From contig JAJEKV010000045.1 in NCBI GenBank assembly GCA_021234155.1, positions 8,047,105-8,111,104 on the forward strand: DNA of 64,000 bases, in the 5' to 3' direction. This stretch comes from Isoetes taiwanensis (Eukaryota; Streptophyta; Lycopodiopsida; Isoetales; Isoetaceae). This document shows, in pieces, positions 12,560 to 22,169 of the stretch (its first letter is position 1; every line of letters starts with the position of its first letter). Both the position numbers and the translations under genes were made by a program. The notes beneath the pieces were generated by a model. That model was given only the letters and a program-made list of their open reading frames with translations. It had not been told where the DNA came from and ran no database searches.

Positions 12560-13084
12560 CTGCTACAGTTGGAAATCAGCAGGTTAACCACATTCAGATT
12601 AATGGTGGTAGTGCCATCAATCTAATCACAGACAAACTCGGACAACAACTAGACATCAAGCAGTTATATGTGTGCGTCTTATGATATCAAGCTGGCCAAT
12701 GGTAACATCACACGTCCTCAAGCTGTTACTCCTCAGTTCGCGATCAATATTGGCAATCTCAAATTCCCCTTGGAATTTGGTGTTTGGAAGGCTGCTGAAG
12801 ATCCTGGTAATTATGAAATGCTTGTGAGATACCCCTTCCTTTGCCAGGCTAAAAGCATTCACTATTGGGCCACGGACCAATTCGTCATCATCAATGACCA
12901 CTTGAATGCCACTATGGATTCGAAAACTGGACAACTTATCGCTGTAGAAAATGTTGAACCATCCCAGCCTAATAGTGAGTATAATGATGTTCAAAACACG
13001 TATCATGTTCAAGTCTCTGCTGCGGAGCTACCTCTTTCCTTTTATCCTGAATATATCGATCCTTGGGAGAGACATGAATCATGA
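12560..13084 (+). pseudogene. Gypsy aspartic protease region, catalytic Asp replaced
   Basis: The frame reads VNHIQINGGSAINLITDKLG, then after a frame change ASYDIKLANGNIT.. to about 13,080. The first matches the flap and active-site region of plant gypsy proteases, normally D-S/G-G-S-xx-N. Here the Asp position is Asn (AAT), so the enzyme would be dead. The long second frame (138 codons) is the C-terminal half of the domain plus linker. Confidence 0.7.
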
Positions 13085-13589
13085 TAATGATAACGTGATT
13101 GCCACCTTGATTGATCTCTATCTTGCGCCTTGCCATCAGGTACAATTGTTCCATCTTGGTGATGAAGAAGTTCAACAACCTTCTCCCATGGATGTTGCTC
13201 ATGCGTTGCAACAACCCATTGTCGATCAGGATCAACCGTCATTGTTCTTCAAAACTACTAGTGCTGAACCACCAGTCCTCCTGTAGCCACCGGCTCGTAC
13301 TATCACAGATGATGTCATTCCGCACATTTAGACTCCTGCGTCGAGATTATCGATTTGGGATAACATCAATCCATTCATTTGGCTGCTACTCTACCTAAAC
13401 TTTTTAGGAACCGTGCCCTCGCTCTTTTCAAAAAATTCAAGCACATCTTCGCATGGAGTTACAAAGATTTATGGGGCACCAAGAAAGAGTTAGGCGAACT
13501 CACTATTTTTACCAAACCCGATTCATGCCCGATCTAGCAACGACAATATCGATTCAACTCAGATTATTGTGACCGCTTGAATAATTGCT

Positions 13590-14340
13590 AGTCCCATTTA
13601 TAAGGTTAAACATTCAAATTGAGCGAGCCCAATTGTTATTGCTCTTAAGTACAATGGTAAGATCCACATCCGTGTGGACTACCGTAAACTCAATTGGGCC
13701 ATGGAGCATGACCACTTTCCGCTACCTTTCATTGATCAAGTGCTTGAAGAGGTGGCAGGCCACAAAATGTATTCCTTTATGGATGGCTTTTTTGGATATA
13801 ATCAAATTTCCATTCGACCAGAGGATCAACTCAAAACTATGTTCACCATGCCATGGGCGCACTTATGCATACAAAGTGGTGCCTTCTAATTTGTCAAATT
13901 TTCCATCTACATTTCAACGCATTATGCTTTCTGTTTTTCGGGATTACATGAAACTTTTCTTCAAGTCTATCAAGGTGACTTTTCGGCTTATAGCACGGCA
14001 GGAGACCATCTTTCCAAGCTGGAGCTAGTTTTTCAAAAGTTGGCATCAGTCTCAATCCAAAGAAGTGTACTTTTTGTGTCACTTTTGGTGTTCTCCTTGA
14101 TACGTTGTCAACAAACATGGTATTATCATAGATCCTGCCAAGATGTGTTCTTAAAGCTCAGGCACCAATCAATATTAAGGAGACCAAATCCTTTCTGGGG
14201 AAAGTAAATTACTATGCTACCTTCATATATGGGTTGGCGGAGAAAGCTGATCCTATCCACAAACTCGCATGCAATGAATCTACGTGGGCTTAGAATTCCC
14301 AAGCGGAACCCGCTTTTCAAATCCTAAAGTTTCTGCTCAC
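13590..14340 (+). pseudogene. Gypsy reverse transcriptase, frameshifted, active site damaged
   Basis: VDYRKLNWAMEHDHFPLPFI and KMYSFMDGFFGYNQISI are classic fingers/palm motifs with the first catalytic Asp retained. After MPWA the frame shifts to TYAYKVVPSNLSNFPSTFQR. The second active-site motif, normally Y/F-x-D-D, reads YQGDF, so one Asp is lost. Further on, SFLGKVNYYATFI and LLTRAPILIPP mark the connection region before the truncation. Several in-frame stops follow. Confidence 0.85.
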
Positions 14341-14371
14341 GCGGGCCCCAATTCTTATTCCACCTCAGTTG

Positions 14372-15177
14372 TGATGTCCCTGCTCATATGCGATGCCCCG
14401 CGCGTATAGAACTGGAGTTCATTATTCCTGTCAGCTCAAGCCCGCTAACACGAGGCCATCTACTTATCATCGGACTCTTGATGGTGAGCAAGAATCCAAC
14501 AGGAAAGAATAGACGTGTCATTTGTCCCGTCTCCCTCAGGATCTACCTAGCTGTGGAAGCGCATAAAACATATGCACGAGGCATCAAATAGAATATATAT
14601 CCATCTCGAAGGGTGACTCACCATAACATACCATTTGAAACAACAACATCAGTAGCATCAACAAAGAGGAAAAATCCTACCCAAGGCTCGGACTCATGGG
14701 GATCGACTGACGGTCTAGGGTCTTCAGAAATCAATGCAGACAGAATTTATAACAATGGATTTGGTTGGCATAGAATATGGTCTTTGGATAGTCCACTCCA
14801 TCCGCCCCTCCTGTGCATATTTTGCAGATAGGTTGATAAGTACTGGGGATGTGACCATAGCCTACCGCGTGCATAGTCAGCGGGACTACTCCTAGGTTGC
14901 ATCTCCCTAGTCTCGATGAGGCAGGAGTGGAACAGTCCCCTCAGAAGGTACATGCCAACTACAAGCGAGCTATAGAGCCACTGCTCGTATACGACTTGAA
15001 CCCCACGGGGGCGACGTATCATCCAGTGAGATCTCAAGCTCATACCTTGCCCACACTTAGTGGCAAGCTATTAAACCTAGCCCACAACATTCCCTGGGCG
15101 TCGCTATGCACCAGAGAGATCAACTGTAGCCGGATAAGCCTTTCTTGTCAGCTAGTCTAACCCTGCCATCCACTGCC
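14372..15177 (-). mobile_element. Gypsy-family LTR, first part (split by CACTA element)
   Basis: It begins TGATGTCCCTGCTC and runs to the CACTA insertion at 15,178. It aligns along its length with the LTR at 58,998-60,550 (shared: GGACTCATGGGGxTCGACTGAC, TAGTCCACTCCATC, GACTACTCCT and others). Orientation is minus, because the polypurine tract lies at the far end (26,266). It interrupts the plus-strand gypsy reverse transcriptase, so it inserted later than that element. Confidence 0.75.
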
Positions 15178-15180
15178 AAG
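15178..15180. other. CACTA target-site duplication, left (AAG)
   Basis: AAG immediately precedes the left terminal inverted repeat and recurs at 25,046-25,048 directly after the right one. Three-base duplications are characteristic of CACTA elements. Confidence 0.85.
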
Positions 15181-15210
15181 CACTACAAGAGAATGGACAT
15201 TTAGCGACGT
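15181..15210 (+). repeat. CACTA terminal inverted repeat, left
   Basis: It starts CACTACAAGAGAATGGACAT and continues to GCGACGT. Its reverse complement is found at 25,016-25,045 with one substitution. Confidence 0.93.
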
Positions 15211-15690
15211 GGGCTTGCGGCGCCTGTCTTGACGTGGCGTCGCCAAATAATCGCGTGACCATCGACGGCGTCAATCACGGCGTCCGTTGCATTTCGCCGC
15301 ATGCGGCGTGTGGTCGCGACGTCGACAATCGGCGACGCGGGCGCATCATCACGCGCCGGTGGGCGCTTGCGCCCGGTGGACGGCAATGTGTCACGCTAGG
15401 TGGGCGCTTCCGCACGTCGCGTCGCATGCGGCGCATGCTGCTTGGCCCATCCGGGTGACGCCGGTGGGCTTGGCTACCTGGTGGACGGCTGTGGTGTCTC
15501 GCCAGTGGATGTTTCTGACGTGGCGCCGCATCGCGACGTCGTGATATGTGACGTATGTGATATATGTGTCGATATGACACGTCAAGACGTATGTGAGACG
15601 ATACGACACGTCAAGACGTATATGTGGCGATATGACACGTCGGTATGTATATGTGACGTATATGACACGTCGAGATGCGCATGCAAGTAG
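15211..15690. repeat. CACTA left subterminal repeat array
   Basis: It is GC-rich with many GCGACG, GGCGTCGC, ATGCGGCG and, from 15,540, about four tandem units around ATATGACACGTC/GACGTATGTG. Long open frames on both strands (to about 110 codons) come from the repeat and low stop frequency and not from genes. Subterminal repeats in this family bind the element's own transposase. Confidence 0.75.
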
Positions 15691-16128
15691 AAGTCGGGGG
15701 GCACTTTTGCGGTGGCAAGACATTCATAAATTATGCATTAATGCATTGTCTAAAATAAATTCTGATTTTTTTGCCACCGGATTCCTAATCCATCTCGACT
15801 ACGACCCAATTTTTTTAAATTTTCTGAGAAGGTCTAGGTCAAAAGGGTTAGCTAAGGTCAAAGGAATGGAGTTTGTGGGATCGTTGTACTTGGGGTTGAC
15901 CTTGGCTCATTGGACGTTATACTTGGTCTAAGATTGCATTGAGAATATAAGCATCATAACTATTAGAATGAAGATAAATGATTACGAAAAAGCATCATAA
16001 CTACTAGAATGAAGATAAATGATTCTGAAAAAGCAAAAGACTAGTGCTTGGTTGGGGGTTAGATTTGGTTGCTTGTGATGATGGTTGTGTTTTTGAAGAT
16101 CAAGGCATATGGATAGAGAGAATGCCCT
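15689..16128 (+). repeat. Internal module, copy 1 (440 bp)
   Basis: It starts AGAAGTCGGGGGG and ends GATAGAGAGAATGCCC. It matches 16,477-16,910 almost base for base. A third, strongly diverged partial copy is at about 17,028-17,160. No protein is recognised. Confidence 0.85.
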
Positions 16129-16476
16129 TGTTCAACCCGGATTGCTCCCTAAAGCTATTTGACATGGATGGCATAATTAACTTGTAATGAACCCACTGGG
16201 GCAAGCAACTTCCCGGGAGTTTAGGGTCCGGCTCTGGCGTCAACACCCCACTCCATGTCAAGACCACGGCGCAAGGTCCCGACCAAATCGACAAGGAGAG
16301 GGCCTCCAAAACGTAAACCACGTGGGTTGCCGGGTTCTAGAAGGGTTTGCGTTTTGGGGGCAGAGACTTGGTCATTGCACTTGGGACCTGGCCCGAAGCT
16401 ACAACCCAGGAATATGGAGCAAGGGGAACCGACGGAGGCGAAGTTTGGGCCCCATCCTCCTCCGATGTGGCAAAAT

Positions 16477-16910
16477 AGAACTTCGGGGGCACTTTTGCGC
16501 TGGCAAGACATTCATAAATTCTAATTAATGCATTGTACGAAAATAAATTCTGATTTTTGCCGTGGATTCCTAATCCATCTCGGCCTACACCCAATTTTGA
16601 AATTTTGGAGAGAAGGTCTAGGTCAAAGGGTTAGCTAAGGTCAAAGGAATGAAGTTTGTGGGATCGTTGTACTTGGGGTTGACCTTGGCTCATTGGGCGT
16701 TATACTTGGTCTAAGATTGCATTGAGAATATAAGCATCATAACTATTAGAATGAAGATAAATGATTACGGAAAAAAGCATCATAACTACTAGAATGAAGA
16801 TAAATGATTCTGAAAAAAACAAAAGACTAGTGCGGGTTGGGGGTAGATTTGGTTGCTTGTGATGATGGTTGTGTTTTGATTATCAAGGCATATGGATAGA
16901 GAGAATGCCC
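16477..16910 (+). repeat. Internal module, copy 2 (434 bp)
   Basis: A direct repeat of 15,689-16,128, with small indels only. The start-to-start distance is 788 bp. The spacer between copies is a GC-rich unique segment (16,129-16,476). Confidence 0.85.
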
Positions 16911-17027
16911 GCACCGCCTTGTTGAAAATTTTTTAATGTGTCCATACTTAGCCTTGTTGCCCCCTCGGTCAAAGACTTCGCCTTTTTCGATGCACACTCT
17001 TTTAGTTATGCATTTTATTGCATTTAT

Positions 17028-17165
17028 GGTTCATAAATTCGTAGTTAATGCATGGCATGGAATTAAATTATGGTTTTTGGTCAGCTGGCTTCCATGGTCA
17101 TCACCAGCATACAAGAAAATTTCCAAAATTTTCTGATAAGGTCGAACAAAGCGTTAGGGTTAGAA
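17028..17165 (+). repeat. Internal module, diverged third copy (partial)
   Basis: TTCATAAATTCxTAxTTAATGCAT, then AATTxTGGTTTTTG and CCAAAATTTTCTGATAAGGTC follow the order of the first third of the module at 15,720 and 16,508 with many changes. It is an older duplicate. Confidence 0.45.
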
Positions 17166-17910
17166 CGGTCCTGGCAAACCGTTGTTGGGCAAGCATGGTA
17201 GCACCCTTCCCCAAATCAAACAAAGCGAGGACTTTGAATGGTCACCTCGGTAGGGGAGAGTCCGATCCCGTGAGACTCGGACCCCAAAAACGTTCGAGGC
17301 AGGCACGTCACAGCACCGCCCATGGGGAGGGCGAGGTATGCTAATGAACACCCTCCCGAAGCTCAGTTCCCCTATATATCCGACCGTTGAATCCTCCGTT
17401 CAAGGATCCAGCTCCGAAGCAGGACCAAAAAATCCAAGATCGGCCCGGAGAACTCACAAACGCTTGAGCGCGTCCTGGGGCCGCCCCGTGAACGGCGATT
17501 CGACTTAGCTCATACAATTTTTCATAGTAATAGAATCCGGAATGTGATTGATTTGCATGCATGCCTCGGATTTGTTCAAATAAGCCTAGGGACAAACTTT
17601 AATGAGCACATTAAAAAAAGATGCAAAAAAAAATAATGTCGCTATAACAAAATACGTCGCGGGGACGTCGCATGCGGCGTAAAACCGTATTTATACGGAT
17701 TTGAAATAATGTCGCATCGCGGCGTGGCGTCGCATCGCGGCCGCTCGTAATTTTTTTGGTCAGCGGGCCGGCTTTTCCGGAACTTCTTTTTGCCCTACCT
17801 CTTCGAGGTTCTTGGGCGATCTGCGGCGCTAGTACCCTGATCTACCTGCAAGCAACTATTCTAAGGTTAGTATATCATGTTTTTTAGATTGAATAGGTTT
17901 TTTGGATTGA
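17166..17910. other. CACTA interior, GC-rich unassigned segment
   Basis: No domain is seen. Subterminal-like motifs recur near 17,640-17,745 (ACGTCGC, GTCGCATCGCGGC). An intron-like donor CTAAG|GTTAGT at about 17,865 follows a GC-rich stretch, so a transcript could start near 17,800. This is unproven. Confidence 0.35.
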
Positions 17911-17925
17911 ATGGTGCATGCCCAA

Positions 17926-18700
17926 CCTTCCTCTTTTTTTGGTTTCCTTTCCTTCCTCTTCTTCTTTGTTCTTGATTTTTTTTCTTCCCTCATTCATTCT
18001 TCCTCCTTCTTTCTTCCTCATGGCTTTATTTCTTCCTCATGCTTCATTTCTTCCTCCTTCTTCCATGCTTCATTCTTTCCTCATTCTTTCTTCCCATATT
18101 TCTTCTTTCCTCATTTCTTTCTCATTCTTCTTCCTCATTCTTTCTCATTTCTTTCTTCCTCATGCTTTCTCATTCTTTATTCCTCACTCTTTCTCATTCT
18201 TCCTCATTCTTTCTCATTTCTTGCTTTCTCATTTCTTTCTCATGCTTTCTCATTTCTTTCTCATTTGTTTCTCATTTCCATTCTTTCTCATGCTTTCTCA
18301 TTTGTTTCTCATTTCCATTCTTTCTCATGCTTTCTCATTCCTCATTCTTTCCCCTCCCTTCCCTCATTTCTTTCTTCTCTTCCCTTCCTTATTCTTCATT
18401 TTTTTTCATTTCTTATTCTTCATTCTTTTTAATTTCATTTCTTCATTCTTCATTTGTTTCTTATTCTTCACATTTCTTCCTCACTTTCCATTCGATCCTT
18501 TTCTTTCCCTTCCCTTATTTCTTTCTTCCATTCTATTCTCTTCCCTTCTCTTATTTCCTCTTATTTTTCTTCATTCTTTCTTGTTTCTTCTCTTATTTCT
18601 TCTCTATTCTATCCTTATTTCTTCCCTTCTATTCTCTTATTTCTTTCTCTTGTTTTATTTCTATCTCTTGTTTTCTATCCCACACGTCCTTCTTTTGGTA
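17926..18700 (+). repeat. Polypyrimidine (TTTCTCATTC-type) tract, about 775 bp
   Basis: The plus strand is almost wholly T and C with regular ATT/CAT interruptions; units such as TTTCTCATTC and CTTCCTCAT recur dozens of times. Three overlapping frames stay open for 170-260 codons of Phe/Ser/Leu/His, which is a result of composition. It is probably within an intron: CTAAG|GTTAGT lies upstream. A long homopurine-homopyrimidine tract can form triplex (H-) DNA. Confidence 0.8.
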
Positions 18701-18762
18701 AGTAGTTGATCGCACTTGCATTTTATTTTTATAGTTTTAAGTAGGTTAAAAAAATTGATGGA

Positions 18763-19144
18763 GTGGCTTGTTCAAGGGCACGGCCTAGCTCCACCTAGAG
18801 TGGGGAGGACCATGTACCCGGTTCAAGTCCACTTTCACTACAATCATAAATGTTTCCTAGGTTAATGAGTGGCTTGTTCAAGGGCACGGTCGGCTCCACC
18901 TAGAGTGGAGAGGACCACTTACCCGGGTTCAAGTCCACTTCCAGTTCCACTTGTTATTTTTTAGGTAAAATAAAATTGTAGTGGCTTGTTCAAGAGACGC
19001 GGTCGGCTCCACCTTTGCGTGGAGAGGACTAGGTGTCCGGGTCCAAGTCCACTTTTCTTCTCATTCTTAGGTAGATGTGGCTACGGCAAGGACATGGTCG
19101 GCTCCACCGCGAGTGGGAGGACCAGGTGTTGAACCTTAGTTCAC
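18763..19144 (+). repeat. Four-copy tandem repeat with conserved stem-loop
   Basis: Copies start at 18,763, 18,869, 18,981 and 19,077 (spacing 106, 112, 96). Each has GTGGCT at the start, then GGTCGG, a CTCCAC stem, a 5-6-base loop, GTGGAG, GACC, and AAGTCCAC at the end. The inner stem is kept in all four while the loop differs (CTAGA, CTAGA, CTTTGC, CGCGA), and the outer GGTC/GACC pair holds in copies 2-4 (with a G-T pair in copy 3). GTGG and CCAC at the two ends of a unit can also pair. GGTTCAAGTCC near each 3' end resembles a tRNA B box, but no unit folds as a tRNA. Function is unknown. Confidence 0.8.
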
Positions 19145-19780
19145 GTTGTGTCGATTTTAGCTAGAGGTAGCTAGGGCTAGGTTAAGTTAACGATGGCTTG
19201 GATGATTCCCTTCACACCGTGCTAGTTAAAAAATAGGTTAGGCTAACCCAATGTAGTACTATTTTACTAAAAGCTTTGGTAAAAAATAACTTAACTAATT
19301 AACTAAATTATTTCGAACATGTCTAGTTAAGTTAGCCAAAGGCATAAAAAATTATAAGTACAATTAACTAAACTTAAAGTGACCTCTATAGTGCTAATTT
19401 CTAATTTAGTTAATTTTTAGTTAATTTTGCTAACTAATCCAACAAGGTCTTGAAGATAAGTTTAGGTAGTGTTTTTGGTTAAAAAGTTAACTAAATTTCG
19501 GGACTATCCGCTAACTAATTAACTAGTAATCTGAATGTAAATTGACCGTGGGTCCGAATACCCTAATCTAACCTATTTAGTTTTTCTTGTTTCTTCTTCT
19601 TTTTTTCTTGCTTTTTTTTTTTTTTGGGGGAGGGGGGATCGAATAAGGTATTAGTCGCCATAGGGCGTGTTATAAGTAATGATTATATGGCCTGCATACA
19701 TGTTTGATATTGTCGTTACTATGTTGCATTTACTTTGTGCATGCTTGGCTTTTGTATTCATTATTTTTTGTTTTGTTTGT
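19145..19780. other. CACTA interior, AT-rich segment with TTAACTAA repeats
   Basis: TTAGTTAA/TTAACTAA blocks recur in both orientations between about 19,220 and 19,530. A T-run and GGGGGAGGGGGG at 19,607-19,637 precede the next frame. No gene is seen. Confidence 0.45.
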
Positions 19781-19782
19781 AG

Positions 19783-20035
19783 GCATAAAATGGCCTCGAT
19801 GGAAGGACAGAGATGCTTAGTGAAATTAGGGCGATCCTCATCAATCAAATATGCGCCTGAGGGCAGGCCGGAACGACATATGCAAACTGATGATCGAATT
19901 AACCATTTTGTAGCATCGGTTGAGAAAGAATGTCGATCCCGAATTATGTGGGAGGTGGCCGAGCATGAGTCCGGGTTGGAAGATATGATGAGAAAGAACT
20001 TAAAGTCTTGGGTTTGCAATCCCGAGCGAAATTGA
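19783..20035 (+). CDS. Hypothetical exon in CACTA element (81 residues)
   Basis: An acceptor-like TTTGTAG|GC is followed by ATG at 19,790 and an open frame of 81 codons. The product is hydrophilic and charged, with RINHFVASVEKECRSRIMWE looking helical. I recognise no domain. It precedes further open segments to 21,302, so it may be one exon of an element gene (transposase accessory or captured gene). In-frame stops separate it from the downstream frames unless introns intervene. Confidence 0.35.
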
Positions 20036-20314
20036 GGATGCTACTTAAGTATAAAGTGCCACTTATGAGCCCCTATGCTTTGAGGCATCGTGGGGCGATG
20101 GGCTAATTAAGTGGCCGAAGTGCAAAGGTCCGGCCGCAAAGATCACAAGATGGCGATGAGCGTCTCAATTGCGAGCAGTGAAGGAGTTAGATAGTCTTAT
20201 CCATGGTGGGAGCTCTATTGGTGCGAGGGGCTAGATTATCATTACATGCTCATGATAAATGTGTTGCATTTATTGGCCAGCGTTCTGTGGATGCCGTTGG
20301 AGTTGTAAAGTGCA

Positions 20315-20700
20315 TTGGTAGTAAACAAGACCCGGATATACCAAATCCGGATCTTGGGAACCCCGTACTTTAATCAAGATGATTATTATCTCGGCATTGT
20401 GTGGAGAGGCCAAGATAGAGCCGCATCATGGTTGTTGGTCGACAAGTATATCCGTTTCAAGAGCCCAAGTCCAAAGATTGGCCACACCCCTTGGACTTGC
20501 CCCCGAGGTCTTTTGTGGAGATGAGCCACGGGGACCAATGGTAGTCTTGCCATTTATGAATGGAGGAACCTTTGCGAAATTACTTGACCATCTTCCGAGC
20601 CAATTCTCTTCTTATAGGAGATGGTCAAATGCAATGCATAGTGCTCCAAGAAGGGCTGATATGAAGATAAGTGCGAGTGGAAAGCCAAAATGAGACTCGT
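20315..20700 (+). pseudogene. Broken coding-like segment in CACTA element
   Basis: Overlapping frames of 69 and 104 codons (NQDDYYLGIVWRGQDRAASW; GPMVVLPFMNGGTFAKLLDH) look like protein but switch frame and contain stops. No family is recognised. It lies between the 81-residue exon and the 105-residue frame at 20,985, and all three may derive from one ancestral gene. Confidence 0.3.
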
Positions 20701-20984
20701 GTATAAGTATACGCCCGTCCAATAGCTCTCGCTCTTGCGTGAGTCTATGCCATCCACGCCCAGGTTGGACACACACAAAGCTCAATTGCAAAAAGGGTCA
20801 AACTCCATTTTGATGACTCCTTACAAATGTGTGGGTGGCTATTGGTGATTGGGACACGGCCCTCCTTTTTTTTGCAAGGAGCGAATGCCCAAATTGAAGA
20901 GTCGTTATACACTACAAGATGGAACGGTCGCGATATCCTTGGTGGGAGAAGAGAGTTTTACATCATCATCGATGACCAAGCATC

Positions 20985-21302
20985 ATGGGGCATGAGATAT
21001 CCGACATATATTCCCCAGGCTACATTTACGAGATGCTCCTTGATTTTGTCCAGGCAATGCGGCTTATGGGGTTGTGTGTTGAGATAAACCCAACCGATCG
21101 ATACTCTAGCACATTGGACATCATCCAACATATGAAGGTCCAAATGATGATGGATAGAGAGCTGGTGCACATGGATCGCGTCGTCGATGTGTTCAAAACA
21201 GCAGGGCTTTCTTCTGATATAGTTGTGAGAGAGAGACGACATATGAAGTGTGGTGATCCACTTGAGATGGCTAAGCTACTGTTAAATGCTTGCAAGAAGT
21301 GA
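20985..21302 (+). CDS. Hypothetical ORF in CACTA element (105 residues)
   Basis: An ATG at 20,985 opens 105 codons to TGA. The sequence is predominantly helical, Met-rich and charged (IYEMLLDFVQAMRLMGLCVE; HMDRVVDVFKTAGL). No catalytic motif or zinc ligand set is visible. It may be the 3' exon of the element's gene, because AT-rich non-coding DNA follows. Alternatives are a captured host exon or chance. Confidence 0.35.
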   Translation: MGHEISDIYSPGYIYEMLLDFVQAMRLMGLCVEINPTDRYSSTLDIIQHMKVQMMMDRELVHMDRVVDVFKTAGLSSDIVVRERRHMKCGDPLEMAKLLLNACKK

Positions 21303-21468
21303 TTAATATAATTTTGTCTTCCTATTTGAGGCTTGTTGCAACCAATAAATGTTTTTTATTCAAAATTACTATTGAAAAAAAGTAATTTATTAATCAAAAA
21401 AATTATTATTAATGGTAAATAAATTATTAATCATAACTTGTAGATAAAATTAGTCGCTTCTGGGCGTC

Positions 21469-21740
21469 AAACCCTAGGTTTTGTGTGCTACATCATCAAA
21501 CCCTAGATTGTAAAATGCCATGTGGCACAATCTAGGGTTTGATGATGTGGCACACATAAACTTGGGGTTTGATGACATGGCACTTACTATGATGTGGCAA
21601 TAGGAAGTCGCTGACGTGACACAACCTAGGGTTTGATGATGTGCCACACTAACGTAGGGTTTCATGATGTGGCACTAAAAATGCCACGTGGGATAATTTA
21701 GGGTTCGATTGTATGACATGATACATGGCCCGATAATATG
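21469..21740. repeat. Inverted/tandem array of telomere-box motifs
   Basis: About six AAACCCTA/TAGGGTTT motifs recur in both orientations, each next to GATGATGTGGCAC or its complement. The core is a palindrome: arms 21,482-21,511 and 21,527-21,556 (30 bp, one T/G difference), loop 15 bp. Plant telomere-type boxes also act in promoters, but here they look like building blocks of a small repeat. Confidence 0.75.
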
Positions 21741-22169
21741 GCAACCTAGAGTTGATATGCACCCCATACATATATACGAGATACTTTTCTAATATAAATA
21801 AGAAGATAAGAATATAAATTTAGGTATTTATTCAAAGACACTTGTTCAAAGCTTTTCTCTCGCTAATTCTCGTTATGTTCAAATTAATATATATAGTCAT
21901 GGCGGAGGCTCAATTCTTAGCATCTTCCTCATTGTGGCCCTCTTTACTGGCTGATGCAATATTCATGGCGTTATCGTCTCCCCTCCGCCCGGCCAAGGCG
22001 GTCCAAGACTGCAGAAGTCTCCGCCGGGCTCATTGGTGGCACAATTCAACCATGAAAATACTATTTTTCATCTGTATGGTTTGTAAGTATCATTCTATTA
22101 TTGCAACCAATATCATTCATGGTTATCAAATGTTTCTCTCACAATTTCTTTTGATCTAGGTGTGCTCTT
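21741..22169. other. CACTA interior, unassigned
   Basis: Mixed sequence with short frames only (for example 105 codons from 21,842, hydrophobic and low in confidence). No domain is recognised. Confidence 0.3.

Larger units (their letters stand above)
10300..14371 (+). mobile_element. Ty3/gypsy LTR retrotransposon remnant (gag-PR-RT), decayed and truncated
   Basis: A series of plus-strand frames, broken by stops and frameshifts, follows the order of a gypsy polyprotein: a Pro/Gln-rich gag-like part, a zinc-knuckle-like part (about 11,480-11,600), an aspartic protease (about 12,560-13,080) and a reverse transcriptase (about 13,600-14,340). Homology stops at 14,371, where an LTR in the opposite orientation begins. 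RNase H and integrase are absent from this side. The element cannot be autonomous. Confidence 0.85.

Noticed and set aside
15201-15723. Many open frames on both strands near the CACTA left end
   Set aside because: They are caused by GC-rich subterminal repeats with few stop codons; Arg/His-rich products repeat the DNA motif.
17911-18709. Three overlapping plus-strand frames of 170-263 codons
   Set aside because: They are Phe/Ser/Leu/His strings from a pyrimidine-only tract, open in all three frames; no protein-like composition.
18763-19144. tRNA genes in the four-copy repeat
   Set aside because: Only the B-box-like GGTTCAAGTCC matches; no unit has an anticodon arm or proper T and D arms.
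21469-21740. Interstitial telomere
   Set aside because: Boxes are not head-to-tail TTTAGGG arrays but alternate in orientation with other sequence between them.
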